Part shown: in pieces, positions 9,467 to 16,578 of the stretch | Position numbering within the stretch: the first letter of the stretch is position 1 | Layout of the letters: each line of letters begins with the position of its first letter | Made by a program: the position numbers and the translations under genes | Source: an uncultured Sulfitobacter sp. | GTDB taxonomy: Bacteria > Pseudomonadota > Alphaproteobacteria > Rhodobacterales > Rhodobacteraceae | DNA length: 64,000 nt | Direction: 5' to 3' | NCBI GenBank assembly: GCA_947502265.1 | Contig: CANMZB010000005.1 | Span: forward strand, 124,001-188,000 | The notes under the pieces: model-generated | Seen by the model: the letters and a program-made list of their open reading frames with translations, nothing else | Told to the model about the DNA's origin: nothing | The model's database searches: none

Positions 9467-10090
9467 ATGGGGTTTGATGTTCAGGCCGCACGGCAATTCC
9501 TCGAAACCGGTGGCCCCGCATTGTTGGCGATCGCGCTGCTGTCCGTCGTTACCATGGCGATCATTCTGTCGAAACTCTGGCGGCTCACCCTGTGTGGCGC
9601 GTGCTCGTCACAACACGCGAACCGGATGTTCGAAACTGCCAGAGACGGAACAGCTTCGCCCCCCGCCTTTTCGCGCAACATCCGCGTCCGCTTCTTGGCC
9701 GGGGCGATCACGGCAAGCAAACTGCCAGACACGCTGGCGCGCGAGGAAGTCACCCGGCTTGCTGCGCGTGAACTGGCCACACTGCGAAGCGGGTTGCGCC
9801 CGCTGGAGTTGATCGTAACCATCGCGCCGCTGATCGGTCTTCTGGGTACGGTTCTGGGCATGATCGAGGCGTTTCAGGCGCTGGAAACCAGCAGCGGTCA
9901 GACCGATCCTTCCGTGCTGGCGGGCGGCATCTGGGAAGCGCTGTTGACCACGGCCGCAGGTATGGCCGTGGCCATCCCCGCCGCCGTGGCGCTGAGCGGG
10001 TTCGAGGGCATAGTGGAGCGGGTGCAAGGCGACATGGAAGACATGGCAACGCGGCTCTTTACCCACGCGCCGCAGGCGCAGGCCGCCTGA
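9467..10090 (+). CDS. exbB: ExbB-like proton channel subunit (MotA/TolQ/ExbB)
   Basis: This 207-residue inner-membrane protein has three hydrophobic segments in the ExbB pattern: one near the N-terminus (residues about 15-37), then a long cytoplasmic part, then two helices. Conserved elements are LELIVTIAPLIGLLGTVLGMIEAF and EALLTTAAGMAVAIPA, which form the pore-lining helices. ATG at 9467 is chosen over an in-frame TTG at 9461 that sits inside the upstream stop. With the following exbD genes it forms the motor that transmits proton-motive force through TonB to BtuB. Confidence 0.92.
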   Translation: MGFDVQAARQFLETGGPALLAIALLSVVTMAIILSKLWRLTLCGACSSQHANRMFETARDGTASPPAFSRNIRVRFLAGAITASKLPDTLAREEVTRLAARELATLRSGLRPLELIVTIAPLIGLLGTVLGMIEAFQALETSSGQTDPSVLAGGIWEALLTTAAGMAVAIPAAVALSGFEGIVERVQGDMEDMATRLFTHAPQAQAA

Positions 10091-10467
10091 TGTTCAGCTT
10101 TGCCATCCCGCGTCCCCGGCGCAAACCCAGCCTCACGCCGATGATCGACGTGGTGTTCCTGCTGCTGGTGTTTTTCATGCTGGCCTCGCAGTTCGGGCAC
10201 GACAAGGCGCTGCCGCTGTCCGCTGCGGGAGGCGATGGCAGTTATACCGGCCCCCCGAGGCTGATTGACATCGGCGCGGACGATCTGCGATTGAACGGGG
10301 TCGTGGTGCGGATGGATAAACTATCCGGAAAACTTGGCCCGATGATGGAAACCGACGACGACATCATCATTTTGCGGGGCGACGACGAGGCCACGTTGCA
10401 ACGCCTGATCGACGTGGCACAATTTTTGCAGGCGGCAGGGTTCACCCGCCTGTCGGTGGTGGAATAG
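10090..10467 (+). CDS. exbD: ExbD-like proton channel subunit, canonical copy
   Basis: This 125-residue ExbD/TolR-family protein has one N-terminal transmembrane helix and a periplasmic domain. The helix begins PSLTPMIDVVFLLLVFFML and contains the essential proton-relay Asp (residue 20, nt 10147-10149; Asp25 in E. coli ExbD). The periplasmic part includes LRGDDEATLQRLIDVAQFLQAAGF, the usual dimerisation region. Its ATG shares a base with the exbB stop. A second exbD copy follows after two bases. Confidence 0.92.
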   Translation: MFSFAIPRPRRKPSLTPMIDVVFLLLVFFMLASQFGHDKALPLSAAGGDGSYTGPPRLIDIGADDLRLNGVVVRMDKLSGKLGPMMETDDDIIILRGDDEATLQRLIDVAQFLQAAGFTRLSVVE

Positions 10468-10469
10468 CG

Positions 10470-10850
10470 ATGCAGTTCACCCGTCCCCCGCGCCGCCGCC
10501 CTGCTGAATCTGTCGTGCCGATGATCAATGTGGGTTTCCTGCTGCTGATCTTCTTCATGATGTCATCTCGCATCGCCCCCGCACCGCCCTTCGATCTGAC
10601 CTTGCCGGTATCCGAGAGTTCCGCAGTGCTGGAAGAGGATGCAGTTCTTTTCATTTCCGCCGACGGCATCGCGGTGTTCAGGGGCATAACGGGCGTCGAT
10701 GTCTGGACCACGCTTCAAGGGATCAACAAGGAGCAACGCCTTACCATCCGCGCCGATGCCGGTCTGCCTACGCCTGAGCTGGCAGCCATCCTTGCGCGTC
10801 TGGCGGGAATGGGCATCACAACTGTCGATCTTGCACTGCGCGCGCAATGA
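10470..10850 (+). CDS. ExbD-like protein, second copy with Asp-to-Asn change
   Basis: This 126-residue ExbD/TolR-family protein is paralogous to the preceding gene and has the same one-helix topology. Its transmembrane motif reads VVPMINVGFLLLIFFMM: the position of the essential Asp (residue 20, nt 10527-10529) is Asn. It should therefore not carry protons by itself. Pairs of exbD genes in one operon are known in proteobacteria, and ExbD acts as a dimer inside an ExbB pentamer, so a mixed dimer with one active Asp is a plausible arrangement. The stop overlaps the tonB start (ATGA). Confidence 0.9.
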   Translation: MQFTRPPRRRPAESVVPMINVGFLLLIFFMMSSRIAPAPPFDLTLPVSESSAVLEEDAVLFISADGIAVFRGITGVDVWTTLQGINKEQRLTIRADAGLPTPELAAILARLAGMGITTVDLALRAQ

Positions 10851-11656
10851 AACAGGCCGCTGAATTTTCCGCTTTTCTGGTGATCGCAGCCGTAGCGCAT
10901 CTGGCACTATTTCAAGACACGCCGCGCGGTGGTGCCCCTTCCGCCGGAGACGCCGGGCAAGATAGCATCACTTTGGCGCTCAGCACCCAAGCCCTCTCCA
11001 CGATGGTCGCAGAATGGGATCGTCCGGTTGATGCGGTCCAGCGGATCGCAATTCCGGAACCGGCCACGCCTGCCCCGCTGCACTCTCAACAAGTGCCTGT
11101 ATCAACACAACCTGAAGTAGTGATCGCCCCTGCTCGACCCGAAATCGCGGGCAGTGCGCCGGACTTTGACCGGCTCCCCTCCATCGACACCACCGTGCCG
11201 CCCCCGTCGACCCTCGCCGTTACAGCGTCGCCCAGACCGCAGGATCGCCCGCTGCAACTGCGGCAGACCCGTTCGACACAACCACCACCCCCCCAAACCG
11301 CTTTGGGCTCGGGCCAGAACCGGGCATCCGGCAGCAAAGGAATGGCGACTGCTCCAACCCGTCAGCAGACGCCAAATCCCACCCTTATGGCGCAATGGGG
11401 AAGCAGTATTCGTGCAGCCGTCGAGCGGCGCAAAAGATATCCTGCGGGCGGGCGCAAACGGGGAACGGCGACCTTGTCGATCGCAGTGTCATCTGCTGGT
11501 GCGCTATCATCGGTAAATGTGCGCAGGTCGTCGGGTGATGCCGTGCTTGATCAAGCGGCGTTGAGGGCGGTAAGAAAAGCACGTTTCCCGACAGCACCAA
11601 AAGGATTGCCGTCAGGCGTGCATCTTTTTTCGTTACCGATATCGTTTAATCCCTAA
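10847..11656 (+). CDS. tonB: TonB-like energy transducer
   Basis: This 269-residue TonB-family protein has an N-terminal membrane anchor (about residues 7-22), a long Pro/Thr/Ser/Gln-rich spacer (about 40-175) with tracts such as TQPPPPQTA, and a C-terminal TonB domain beginning near RRKRYPAGGRKRG and including the SGDAVLDQAAL helix and ARFPTAP. It is the last gene of the B12 operon and should contact the BtuB TonB box. The N-terminal helix has a His (AHLAL), matching the SHLS-type His used by TonB. Confidence 0.88.
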   Translation: MKQAAEFSAFLVIAAVAHLALFQDTPRGGAPSAGDAGQDSITLALSTQALSTMVAEWDRPVDAVQRIAIPEPATPAPLHSQQVPVSTQPEVVIAPARPEIAGSAPDFDRLPSIDTTVPPPSTLAVTASPRPQDRPLQLRQTRSTQPPPPQTALGSGQNRASGSKGMATAPTRQQTPNPTLMAQWGSSIRAAVERRKRYPAGGRKRGTATLSIAVSSAGALSSVNVRRSSGDAVLDQAALRAVRKARFPTAPKGLPSGVHLFSLPISFNP

Positions 11657-11694
11657 ATCGAAATTAGCGCAGCCTTCGCCTGCCCGCAGGCTCG

Positions 11695-12177
11695 CTATGA
11701 ACGCCCGTCACCGTCGGGCAAAACGCTGGCGCGGATGGTCATGTAATTGACGAGCCCCGCCACGAGCCCCGCAATGACGGCAAGAACAACCACAGCAGTC
11801 GCAAGCGATACGGCCACCGTGCCGATAACTCTTTGCCAAATCACCCCACCCGAAACGCAAAGGCCAAACGCGAACATCCCGTGTTTGAAGGTGAGCCACA
11901 GAACCGATGGCATAAAGGGGCGCTTGGGCACCTTGAGCGTCCTATAGGCAACGACGGTAAGGATCATCGCCAGCGTGACCGCCAGCGGAACTGCGGCGCC
12001 AAGAACCGTGTGCGCCTCGTTCGTGATCCCATCCACCGACAGAAGGATCGACGTCAGCCCCACAGTAGAAAAAGCTGGATCGCGCCATTGATGGCTGCGT
12101 TTATGGCACCGTTCGTAACGGCACCTTGCATAATTTTTTGCATCCGTCATGGCCGGAGGCGGGTTGGGCTGTGTCAT
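11695..12177 (-). CDS. Small multi-pass membrane protein, unknown
   Basis: This 160-residue protein has about four hydrophobic helices (roughly residues 40-50, 58-76, 92-112 and 120-142) and a Pro-rich N-terminus. I do not recognise the family. The ATG at 12177 or the one nine codons later could be the start. It is transcribed convergently to tonB; a short hairpin GCCTG-CCCG-CAGGC at 11678-11691 lies between them. The N-terminal region contains a CRYERCHKR segment with two Cys. Confidence 0.6.
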   Translation of the reverse strand: MTQPNPPPAMTDAKNYARCRYERCHKRSHQWRDPAFSTVGLTSILLSVDGITNEAHTVLGAAVPLAVTLAMILTVVAYRTLKVPKRPFMPSVLWLTFKHGMFAFGLCVSGGVIWQRVIGTVAVSLATAVVVLAVIAGLVAGLVNYMTIRASVLPDGDGRS

Positions 12178-12200
12178 GTCTTGTCCTTTCTGAAGAGTGT

Positions 12201-12479
12201 TCAGAACGTCCAGTGGAGGCTTCCCTGAAAATACCAGTTGCGCGAAATCGCCCAGCGTGCGGCAACCGAGAATTCGATACCTATTTTGCTGGAAGTCAGC
12301 TGTGACAGCACAGAATTGCCGCCGAGATTGTTCAGCTTGGGCACGGTGAGGCCGTGCCTATCAAGCGTCAGGTCCATTTCGGGTCGTGGCACAGCCTTAA
12401 GCTGCATCCGGAGAACGGCAAGGATCGAGTTCGACGTGACTTTGCCGAAATTGATGCCCTGTGGTCGTCCATCTGGAAA
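12201..12479 (-). pseudogene. C-terminal remnant of an outer-membrane beta-barrel protein
   Basis: On the minus strand the frame is open from a stop at 12480-12482 to 12201 and encodes about 92 residues without a credible start. The end of the peptide alternates polar and hydrophobic residues and finishes ISRNWYFQGSLHWTF, the usual C-terminal Phe signal of outer-membrane barrels. The upstream part (DGRPQGINFGK, then LDRHGL) also reads like barrel strands. I infer that the N-terminal portion of a porin-like gene has been lost. The alternative is an unusual short ORF starting at the Met at 12407. Confidence 0.5.
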
Positions 12480-12573
12480 TCAGCGAATGACTAGAATTTG
12501 CCGGTCAAGATCTTGACCCATATTCTATGGCTAAGTCCGCCCGCATGTCTTACGGGCGGCAATTATTAACGGG

Positions 12574-13341
12574 TCAGTCCAGTTCCTGCACACCGCCGCC
12601 CGAAACGGTGAGGATCTGCCCGCTAATCCAGCCTGCAGCCGGAGAGCACAGGAACAGGGCGGCGTTGGCCATGTCTTCGGGTTCGCCCAGCCGGTGGATC
12701 GGTGTATGCTCCAGCATCTTGGCCTCGATGTCATCGTTCAGCACCGATTTCAACGCATCGGTGCGTGTCGCACCCGGAGCGACGCCGTTAACGCGGATGT
12801 TCTTGGGGCCAAGGTCAAAGGCGATGTTGCGCACCAGATGGCTGGTCGCGGCTTTCGACGAACCATAAGAGGCCATGCGCTTGTTCTTGTTCTCGGCGGA
12901 CATGGACGTGATGGCGAGGATCGAACCGCCTCCGGCCTTTTCCATTTCGGGAACGCAAAGCTGTGCCAGACGAAACAGCGAGAACACGTTCAGGTCATAG
13001 GCGCGTTTGAAATCCTCCATCGGCATGTCAAAGGGTTTCGGCCCGCCGGCGAGCGCGTTGCTGACAAGGGTTGTCAGCTTGCCGAACTGCATTACTGTTT
13101 GTTTGACGAGGTTGACCAGATCTTCTTCTTTGGTGACGTCACACGCCATTGCGGCTGCCTTGCCACCCTGATCGTTGATCTCTTTCGCTACTGCGTCCGC
13201 GGTCTTTGGGTCGTAGTCGCTGACCATAACCGCAGCGCCGGCAGAGGCGGATGTCTCTGCGATGGCGCGGCCAATACCGGCACCTGCACCTGTTACGACA
13301 GCAACCTCGTTGTTCAGTTTGAAATCTGCAAGGTTATACAT
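12574..13341 (-). CDS. hdhA: SDR-family oxidoreductase, 7-alpha-hydroxysteroid-dehydrogenase-like
   Basis: This 255-residue short-chain dehydrogenase resembles E. coli HdhA along its full length, sharing blocks such as GGPKPFDMPM, LNVFSLF, AENKN, NIRVNG-APGA-TDALKSV and the exact C-terminal ILTVSGGGVQEL. The cofactor loop is TGAGAGIG (about residues 17-24) and the catalytic Ser and YGSSK are present. The conserved NNAG-type structural motif is changed to SNAL. The family oxidises hydroxyl groups with NAD(P)+; the true substrate in a marine bacterium may not be a bile acid. It stands alone, facing away from its downstream neighbour. Confidence 0.85.
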   Translation of the reverse strand: MYNLADFKLNNEVAVVTGAGAGIGRAIAETSASAGAAVMVSDYDPKTADAVAKEINDQGGKAAAMACDVTKEEDLVNLVKQTVMQFGKLTTLVSNALAGGPKPFDMPMEDFKRAYDLNVFSLFRLAQLCVPEMEKAGGGSILAITSMSAENKNKRMASYGSSKAATSHLVRNIAFDLGPKNIRVNGVAPGATRTDALKSVLNDDIEAKMLEHTPIHRLGEPEDMANAALFLCSPAAGWISGQILTVSGGGVQELD

Positions 13342-13714
13342 TTTGAATACTCTTGTGAGTGATTTGAGTGGATGTTAAGAAATGCAGCGTTCGATTCAGG
13401 TCTCTGCGACGATAGGCACCGGAAAGCACCACCAGAAGAAGCCATCAGTTGCGTTCCAGAAAACTCATATACGTGTTCATTTGTCGATCCTTCGGACATT
13501 GCCCGCCCGTACTGCGCAGCGCGTGATGTAAACGTGATGCTGCGCAAATCGGGTTGTTCACCTTGAATGTCATAACGCTACCGGGGCTGGCCAACTCGGG
13601 CAATGACATCGCTCCCCAATTTGGGTAAGCTGGCGGAACAACGCCCCTTTTGCGGGGAGTTCAGAAGGGTGGCACAGGCGCATAAGCGGTGAGGTAAACC
13701 TATTTCCGACCCAT
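13342..13714. other. Intergenic region without a clear gene
   Basis: These roughly 370 bases hold the promoter region of the minus-strand SDR gene. On the minus strand an 11-codon ORF (ATG at about 13479) encoding MNTYMSFLERN has an AAGGA ribosome-binding site nine bases upstream, but nothing supports it as a gene beyond that. The rest shows no recognisable product. Confidence 0.4.
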
Positions 13715-14084
13715 GTGCAGGCCTTTTCCGAATTGCTGATCAAGCTTCGCGCAGAGCTGGGCAACGACCTTGATAAAGTCTTGGTAATGGCCGTCGTTGC
13801 AGAGCGCCATTATGCCCGTACGGATCAAATCCGCAGGCTCCAATCCGCCCCCTGCCGATCCGGACGGCGCGGCGCGCATCAATACGCTTTCGGTCGCGCT
13901 ATACACTGAGATCCCGCGTGAAACCGTACGGCGCAAGGTCGGTCTGCTGGTCAAAAACGGGTGGCTGGACTGTGACGCCCTCGGGAATCTATCACCGACT
14001 GCGCAGGCGGCCAGCGATCTGGCCAAAGGCACCGCCGCAACACTGGCGTATCTTGAAACGCTCAAACGTGGCGATCACGCCTGA
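13715..14084 (+). pseudogene. Winged-HTH regulator-like gene with an apparent frameshift
   Basis: Two overlapping frames together read like one small DNA-binding protein. Frame one, from GTG 13715, gives AFSELLIKLRAELGNDLD and KVLVMAVVAERHY. After about nt 13803-13830 the sense continues in the next frame with AARINTLSVALYTEIPRETVRRKVGLLVKNGW and a polar C-terminus. The second part is a helix-turn-helix in which IPRETVRRKV would be the recognition helix. A one-base insertion would explain the split. I recall similarly arranged proteins in other alphaproteobacteria, but this was not searched. It could be a real lesion or a sequencing error; alternatively the second frame alone (TTG 13797) is translated. 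Confidence 0.5.
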
Positions 14085-14209
14085 TCTCGCGGGCTTCAGA
14101 CAGGTCGAGACGCCACTTTCGCCAATATTTCCCCCTGCCGACCGGCTTAATGCGAATGCCAGTCGCCCAGCACTGGAACATGCGCGATACGGGTACGATT
14201 GTATCTCTC

Positions 14210-14230
14210 TTGCGAAACCGGATTTCGCAA
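14210..14230. promoter_or_regulatory. Inverted repeat upstream of the iron alcohol dehydrogenase
   Basis: TTGCGAAA-CCGGA-TTTCGCAA is a perfect 8+8 inverted repeat with a 5-base centre. It lies 124 bases before the alcohol dehydrogenase start, and a possible -35 (TTGACC, 14232-14237) begins next to it. This layout fits an operator for a dimeric regulator, but the regulator is unknown. Confidence 0.4.
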
Positions 14231-14353
14231 TTTGACCTGTTGTGTCTGGCAATGCATACCAATGCAGGAACACATGCTGATCCCGCCTGTAAGTGACCGC
14301 GAAACTGGCATAACAGGTGATCAACAGCGGCTGAGCGACGGAAAGGTAACGAC

Positions 14354-15505
14354 ATGACAACATTCACTTTCAACACAACCCCGAGCATCCGAATGGGTGC
14401 CGGTCTACTGGACGAGTTGGGGAGCATCACAAAAGCCATCTGTGGCGCGCGTGTGCTTTTGGTAACGGACCCCGGCATGATGGCAACCGGCATTGTTGAT
14501 CGCGCGTTGGCATCCTTGAAAGCGGCAGGTGTTTCGGTAACGGTTTTCACGGATGTGCAGGCTGATCCCCCCGAGCCGGTTATTCTTGCCGCAACCGAGG
14601 CAGCTCGGGACGTGACCGGTGTTATCGGGCTTGGCGGTGGGTCATCCATCGACGTGGCAAAGCTTGCCGCGCTTTTGGCAACCGGGCGCGAAACGTTGAA
14701 AGATGTTTACGGGGTCGGCATGGCAAAAGGCCCGCGCCTGCCCCTTATCGCGGTTCCGACCACTGCGGGTACAGGCAGCGAAGTAACGCCGATTTCGATT
14801 GTAACCACGGGCGCCAGCGAAAAGATGGGCGTCGTCAGCCCCGTCATCATCCCCGATCTCGCGCTGCTTGACCCTGAATTGACCCGCGATCTTCCTGCGC
14901 ATGTCACTGCGGCGACCGGTGTTGACGCGATGGTCCACGCAATCGAATCCTATGCGTCTACAAGTCCGAACAACAATCCCGTAAGTCGTGCCCTCGCCTG
15001 TGAGGCCCTGCGCCTGATGGGCACCGCTTTGGAGCTCGCGGTTAGCACGCCCCACGACATGAAGGCCCGCGCCGACATGCTGTTGGGATCATTGCTGGCC
15101 GGGCAGGCCTTTGCCAATTCTCCGGTCGCGGCGGTCCATGCGCTGGCCTATCCGATTGGCGGACATTTCAAGGTGCCGCATGGGTTGTCCAATGCGCTCG
15201 TGTTGCCTCATGTTCTGCGATTTAACGCAGTGACGGCCCCCGAACCTTATGCAGACCTCGCGCCGATTGCCTTTCCCGAGCTGGCCGGGCTGGGCATTCA
15301 AGAGGCTGCGTCCGGTTTCGCCGATGCGCTTGCGGCGCTGTCCAAGCGGTGCGGACTGCCCACCGGCTTGCAAGCGGTCGGCATCACCAAAGAAGATGTG
15401 CCGCTTCTGGCGCGCAATGCAATGAACCAGACGCGACTGCTGGTCAACAACCCCCGCGAGGTCACAGAAGAGGATGCGCTCGCGATTTATGGTGCAGCGC
15501 TATGA
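14354..15505 (+). CDS. Iron-containing (type III) alcohol dehydrogenase
   Basis: This 383-residue group III metal-dependent alcohol dehydrogenase oxidises alcohols with NAD(P)+. The nucleotide-binding segment GLGGGSSIDVAK is near residues 96-107, AVPTTAGTGSEVTPISI near 132-148, and the metal ligands are in GVDAMVHAIESY, VHALAYPIGGHF and VPHGLSNA. Length is normal. ATG at 14354 follows AAGG at a suitable distance. The stop overlaps the next gene (ATGA). The substrate is not predictable. Confidence 0.92.
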   Translation: MTTFTFNTTPSIRMGAGLLDELGSITKAICGARVLLVTDPGMMATGIVDRALASLKAAGVSVTVFTDVQADPPEPVILAATEAARDVTGVIGLGGGSSIDVAKLAALLATGRETLKDVYGVGMAKGPRLPLIAVPTTAGTGSEVTPISIVTTGASEKMGVVSPVIIPDLALLDPELTRDLPAHVTAATGVDAMVHAIESYASTSPNNNPVSRALACEALRLMGTALELAVSTPHDMKARADMLLGSLLAGQAFANSPVAAVHALAYPIGGHFKVPHGLSNALVLPHVLRFNAVTAPEPYADLAPIAFPELAGLGIQEAASGFADALAALSKRCGLPTGLQAVGITKEDVPLLARNAMNQTRLLVNNPREVTEEDALAIYGAAL

Positions 15506-15957
15506 GCCGCCCGCCAGCCGGACAACGCAGCGATTACAGGGCATTTTCACAGATCACGACGCGCTGGCTTGATAATGATGCCTATGGGCACATGAACAAT
15601 GCCATGCATTATCAACTGTTCGATACTGCTGTGAACGGCCATCTGATTGCGCGGAGCGTGCTTGATTTCAAGGCAGGCGAAACGGTCTTTCTGGTGGTTG
15701 AAACGGGGTGCCGGTACTATGGCGAGATTGGGTTTCCCGATGTGGTGACTGCCGGTCTGCGGGTCGCGTCGCTGGGCGGTTCTTCGGTGCGCTATGAAAT
15801 CGGATTGTTCCGGAACGATGAAACCACCGCGCGTGCAGAGGGCCACTTTGTGCATGTCAACGTTGGCCGCACGTCGCGTAGACCCGTACCATTAAGCCAG
15901 AACGTACGGGAAGTTCTACAGGAGCTGTGTGACGATAGCGGGGCTGTTGCACCGTAA
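15502..15957 (+). CDS. Acyl-CoA thioesterase (4HBT hotdog fold)
   Basis: This 151-residue hotdog-fold thioesterase of the 4-hydroxybenzoyl-CoA type has the signature TTRWLDNDAYGHMNNAM (about residues 19-35), with the catalytic Asp in the LDNDAYGH segment. The rest alternates strands as usual (VVETGCRYYGEIGF, RAEGHFVHVN). It hydrolyses an acyl-CoA thioester in the cytoplasm. It is coupled by ATGA to the alcohol dehydrogenase, which suggests the pair acts on one carbon substrate. Confidence 0.85.
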   Translation: MSRPPAGQRSDYRAFSQITTRWLDNDAYGHMNNAMHYQLFDTAVNGHLIARSVLDFKAGETVFLVVETGCRYYGEIGFPDVVTAGLRVASLGGSSVRYEIGLFRNDETTARAEGHFVHVNVGRTSRRPVPLSQNVREVLQELCDDSGAVAP

Positions 15958-16230
15958 AGCTTGGAGGGCGATACCCTTTTATGCGATAGGGCTGTGACGT
16001 TTGGCGGCGATCAATTGTTTAAGGATACGATCTGTGATCTTGACCTTGCATCGCTGGCCAGCCATGCGCACAGCCCGAAACATCCCACCGGCGACCAGGC
16101 GTCGGGCCGCAGCAATCGGCGGCGGGTGCTCGTGTTTTCTGCCCTTTTTAGCGGGCATGCTTTCCGCATATTTATCAAAGTGTTTTGAGATGTTGGACAT
16201 GTCCGATGCCCAAGATACCTTTCGGTCCTC
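15958..16230. other. Intergenic segment with no recognised gene
   Basis: Both strands carry short open frames here (for example minus 15979-16200), but none has a recognisable motif or a convincing start. I see no promoter, repeat or RNA that can be named. Confidence 0.35.
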
Positions 16231-16488
16231 TTGGTCGTATCGCTTCCCCTTTCACTTGTCGCGCTGACCATCTCGATTCCAGCGGCAATGTTTGCAATGA
16301 ACAAAGGGTATGCCGGTTGGTTGATCGCAACACTTGCCGGGGGCTTGGTCGGGTCTCTGGTTTTTGCTTTCGTCCTTGAAATCGACAACGAAGGATTGCT
16401 GGCAGGTTCTCTTTTCGGGATGGCGTTTGGGGCTGTTTTCTGGATCGGCGCGCGCGTTTCCACGCCTGCCGCATTTATCGGCGCATAA
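16231..16488 (+). CDS. Small two- or three-helix membrane protein, hypothetical
   Basis: The predicted 85-residue protein from TTG 16231 is almost entirely hydrophobic helix separated by short polar turns (AMNKGYAGW, EIDNEG), a pattern unlikely by chance. It contains three Gly-rich membrane segments, the last being SLFGMAFGAVFWIGA. There is no good upstream ATG in frame and no clear ribosome-binding site, so the true start may be the ATG for MFAMNKG (about 16288) or the gene may be a fragment. No family recognised. Confidence 0.45.
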   Translation: MVVSLPLSLVALTISIPAAMFAMNKGYAGWLIATLAGGLVGSLVFAFVLEIDNEGLLAGSLFGMAFGAVFWIGARVSTPAAFIGA

Positions 16489-16578
16489 CGGAGTCGAGCG
16501 GTCAGATGTCGCGGCGAATCTGGTTCGCCGCGACATCTCTGCGATGCAGATAAGCGCTTGTTTTAGCTCTCCGTCGAG

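Noticed and set aside
13447-13479. Minus-strand 11-codon ORF MNTYMSFLERN with a good ribosome-binding site
   Set aside because: Too short to judge and no conserved leader-peptide pattern such as repeated codons.
15940-15965. IS6-like terminal sequence GGCTGTTGCACC
   Set aside because: Only a partial match to the usual end, and no transposase or opposite end nearby.
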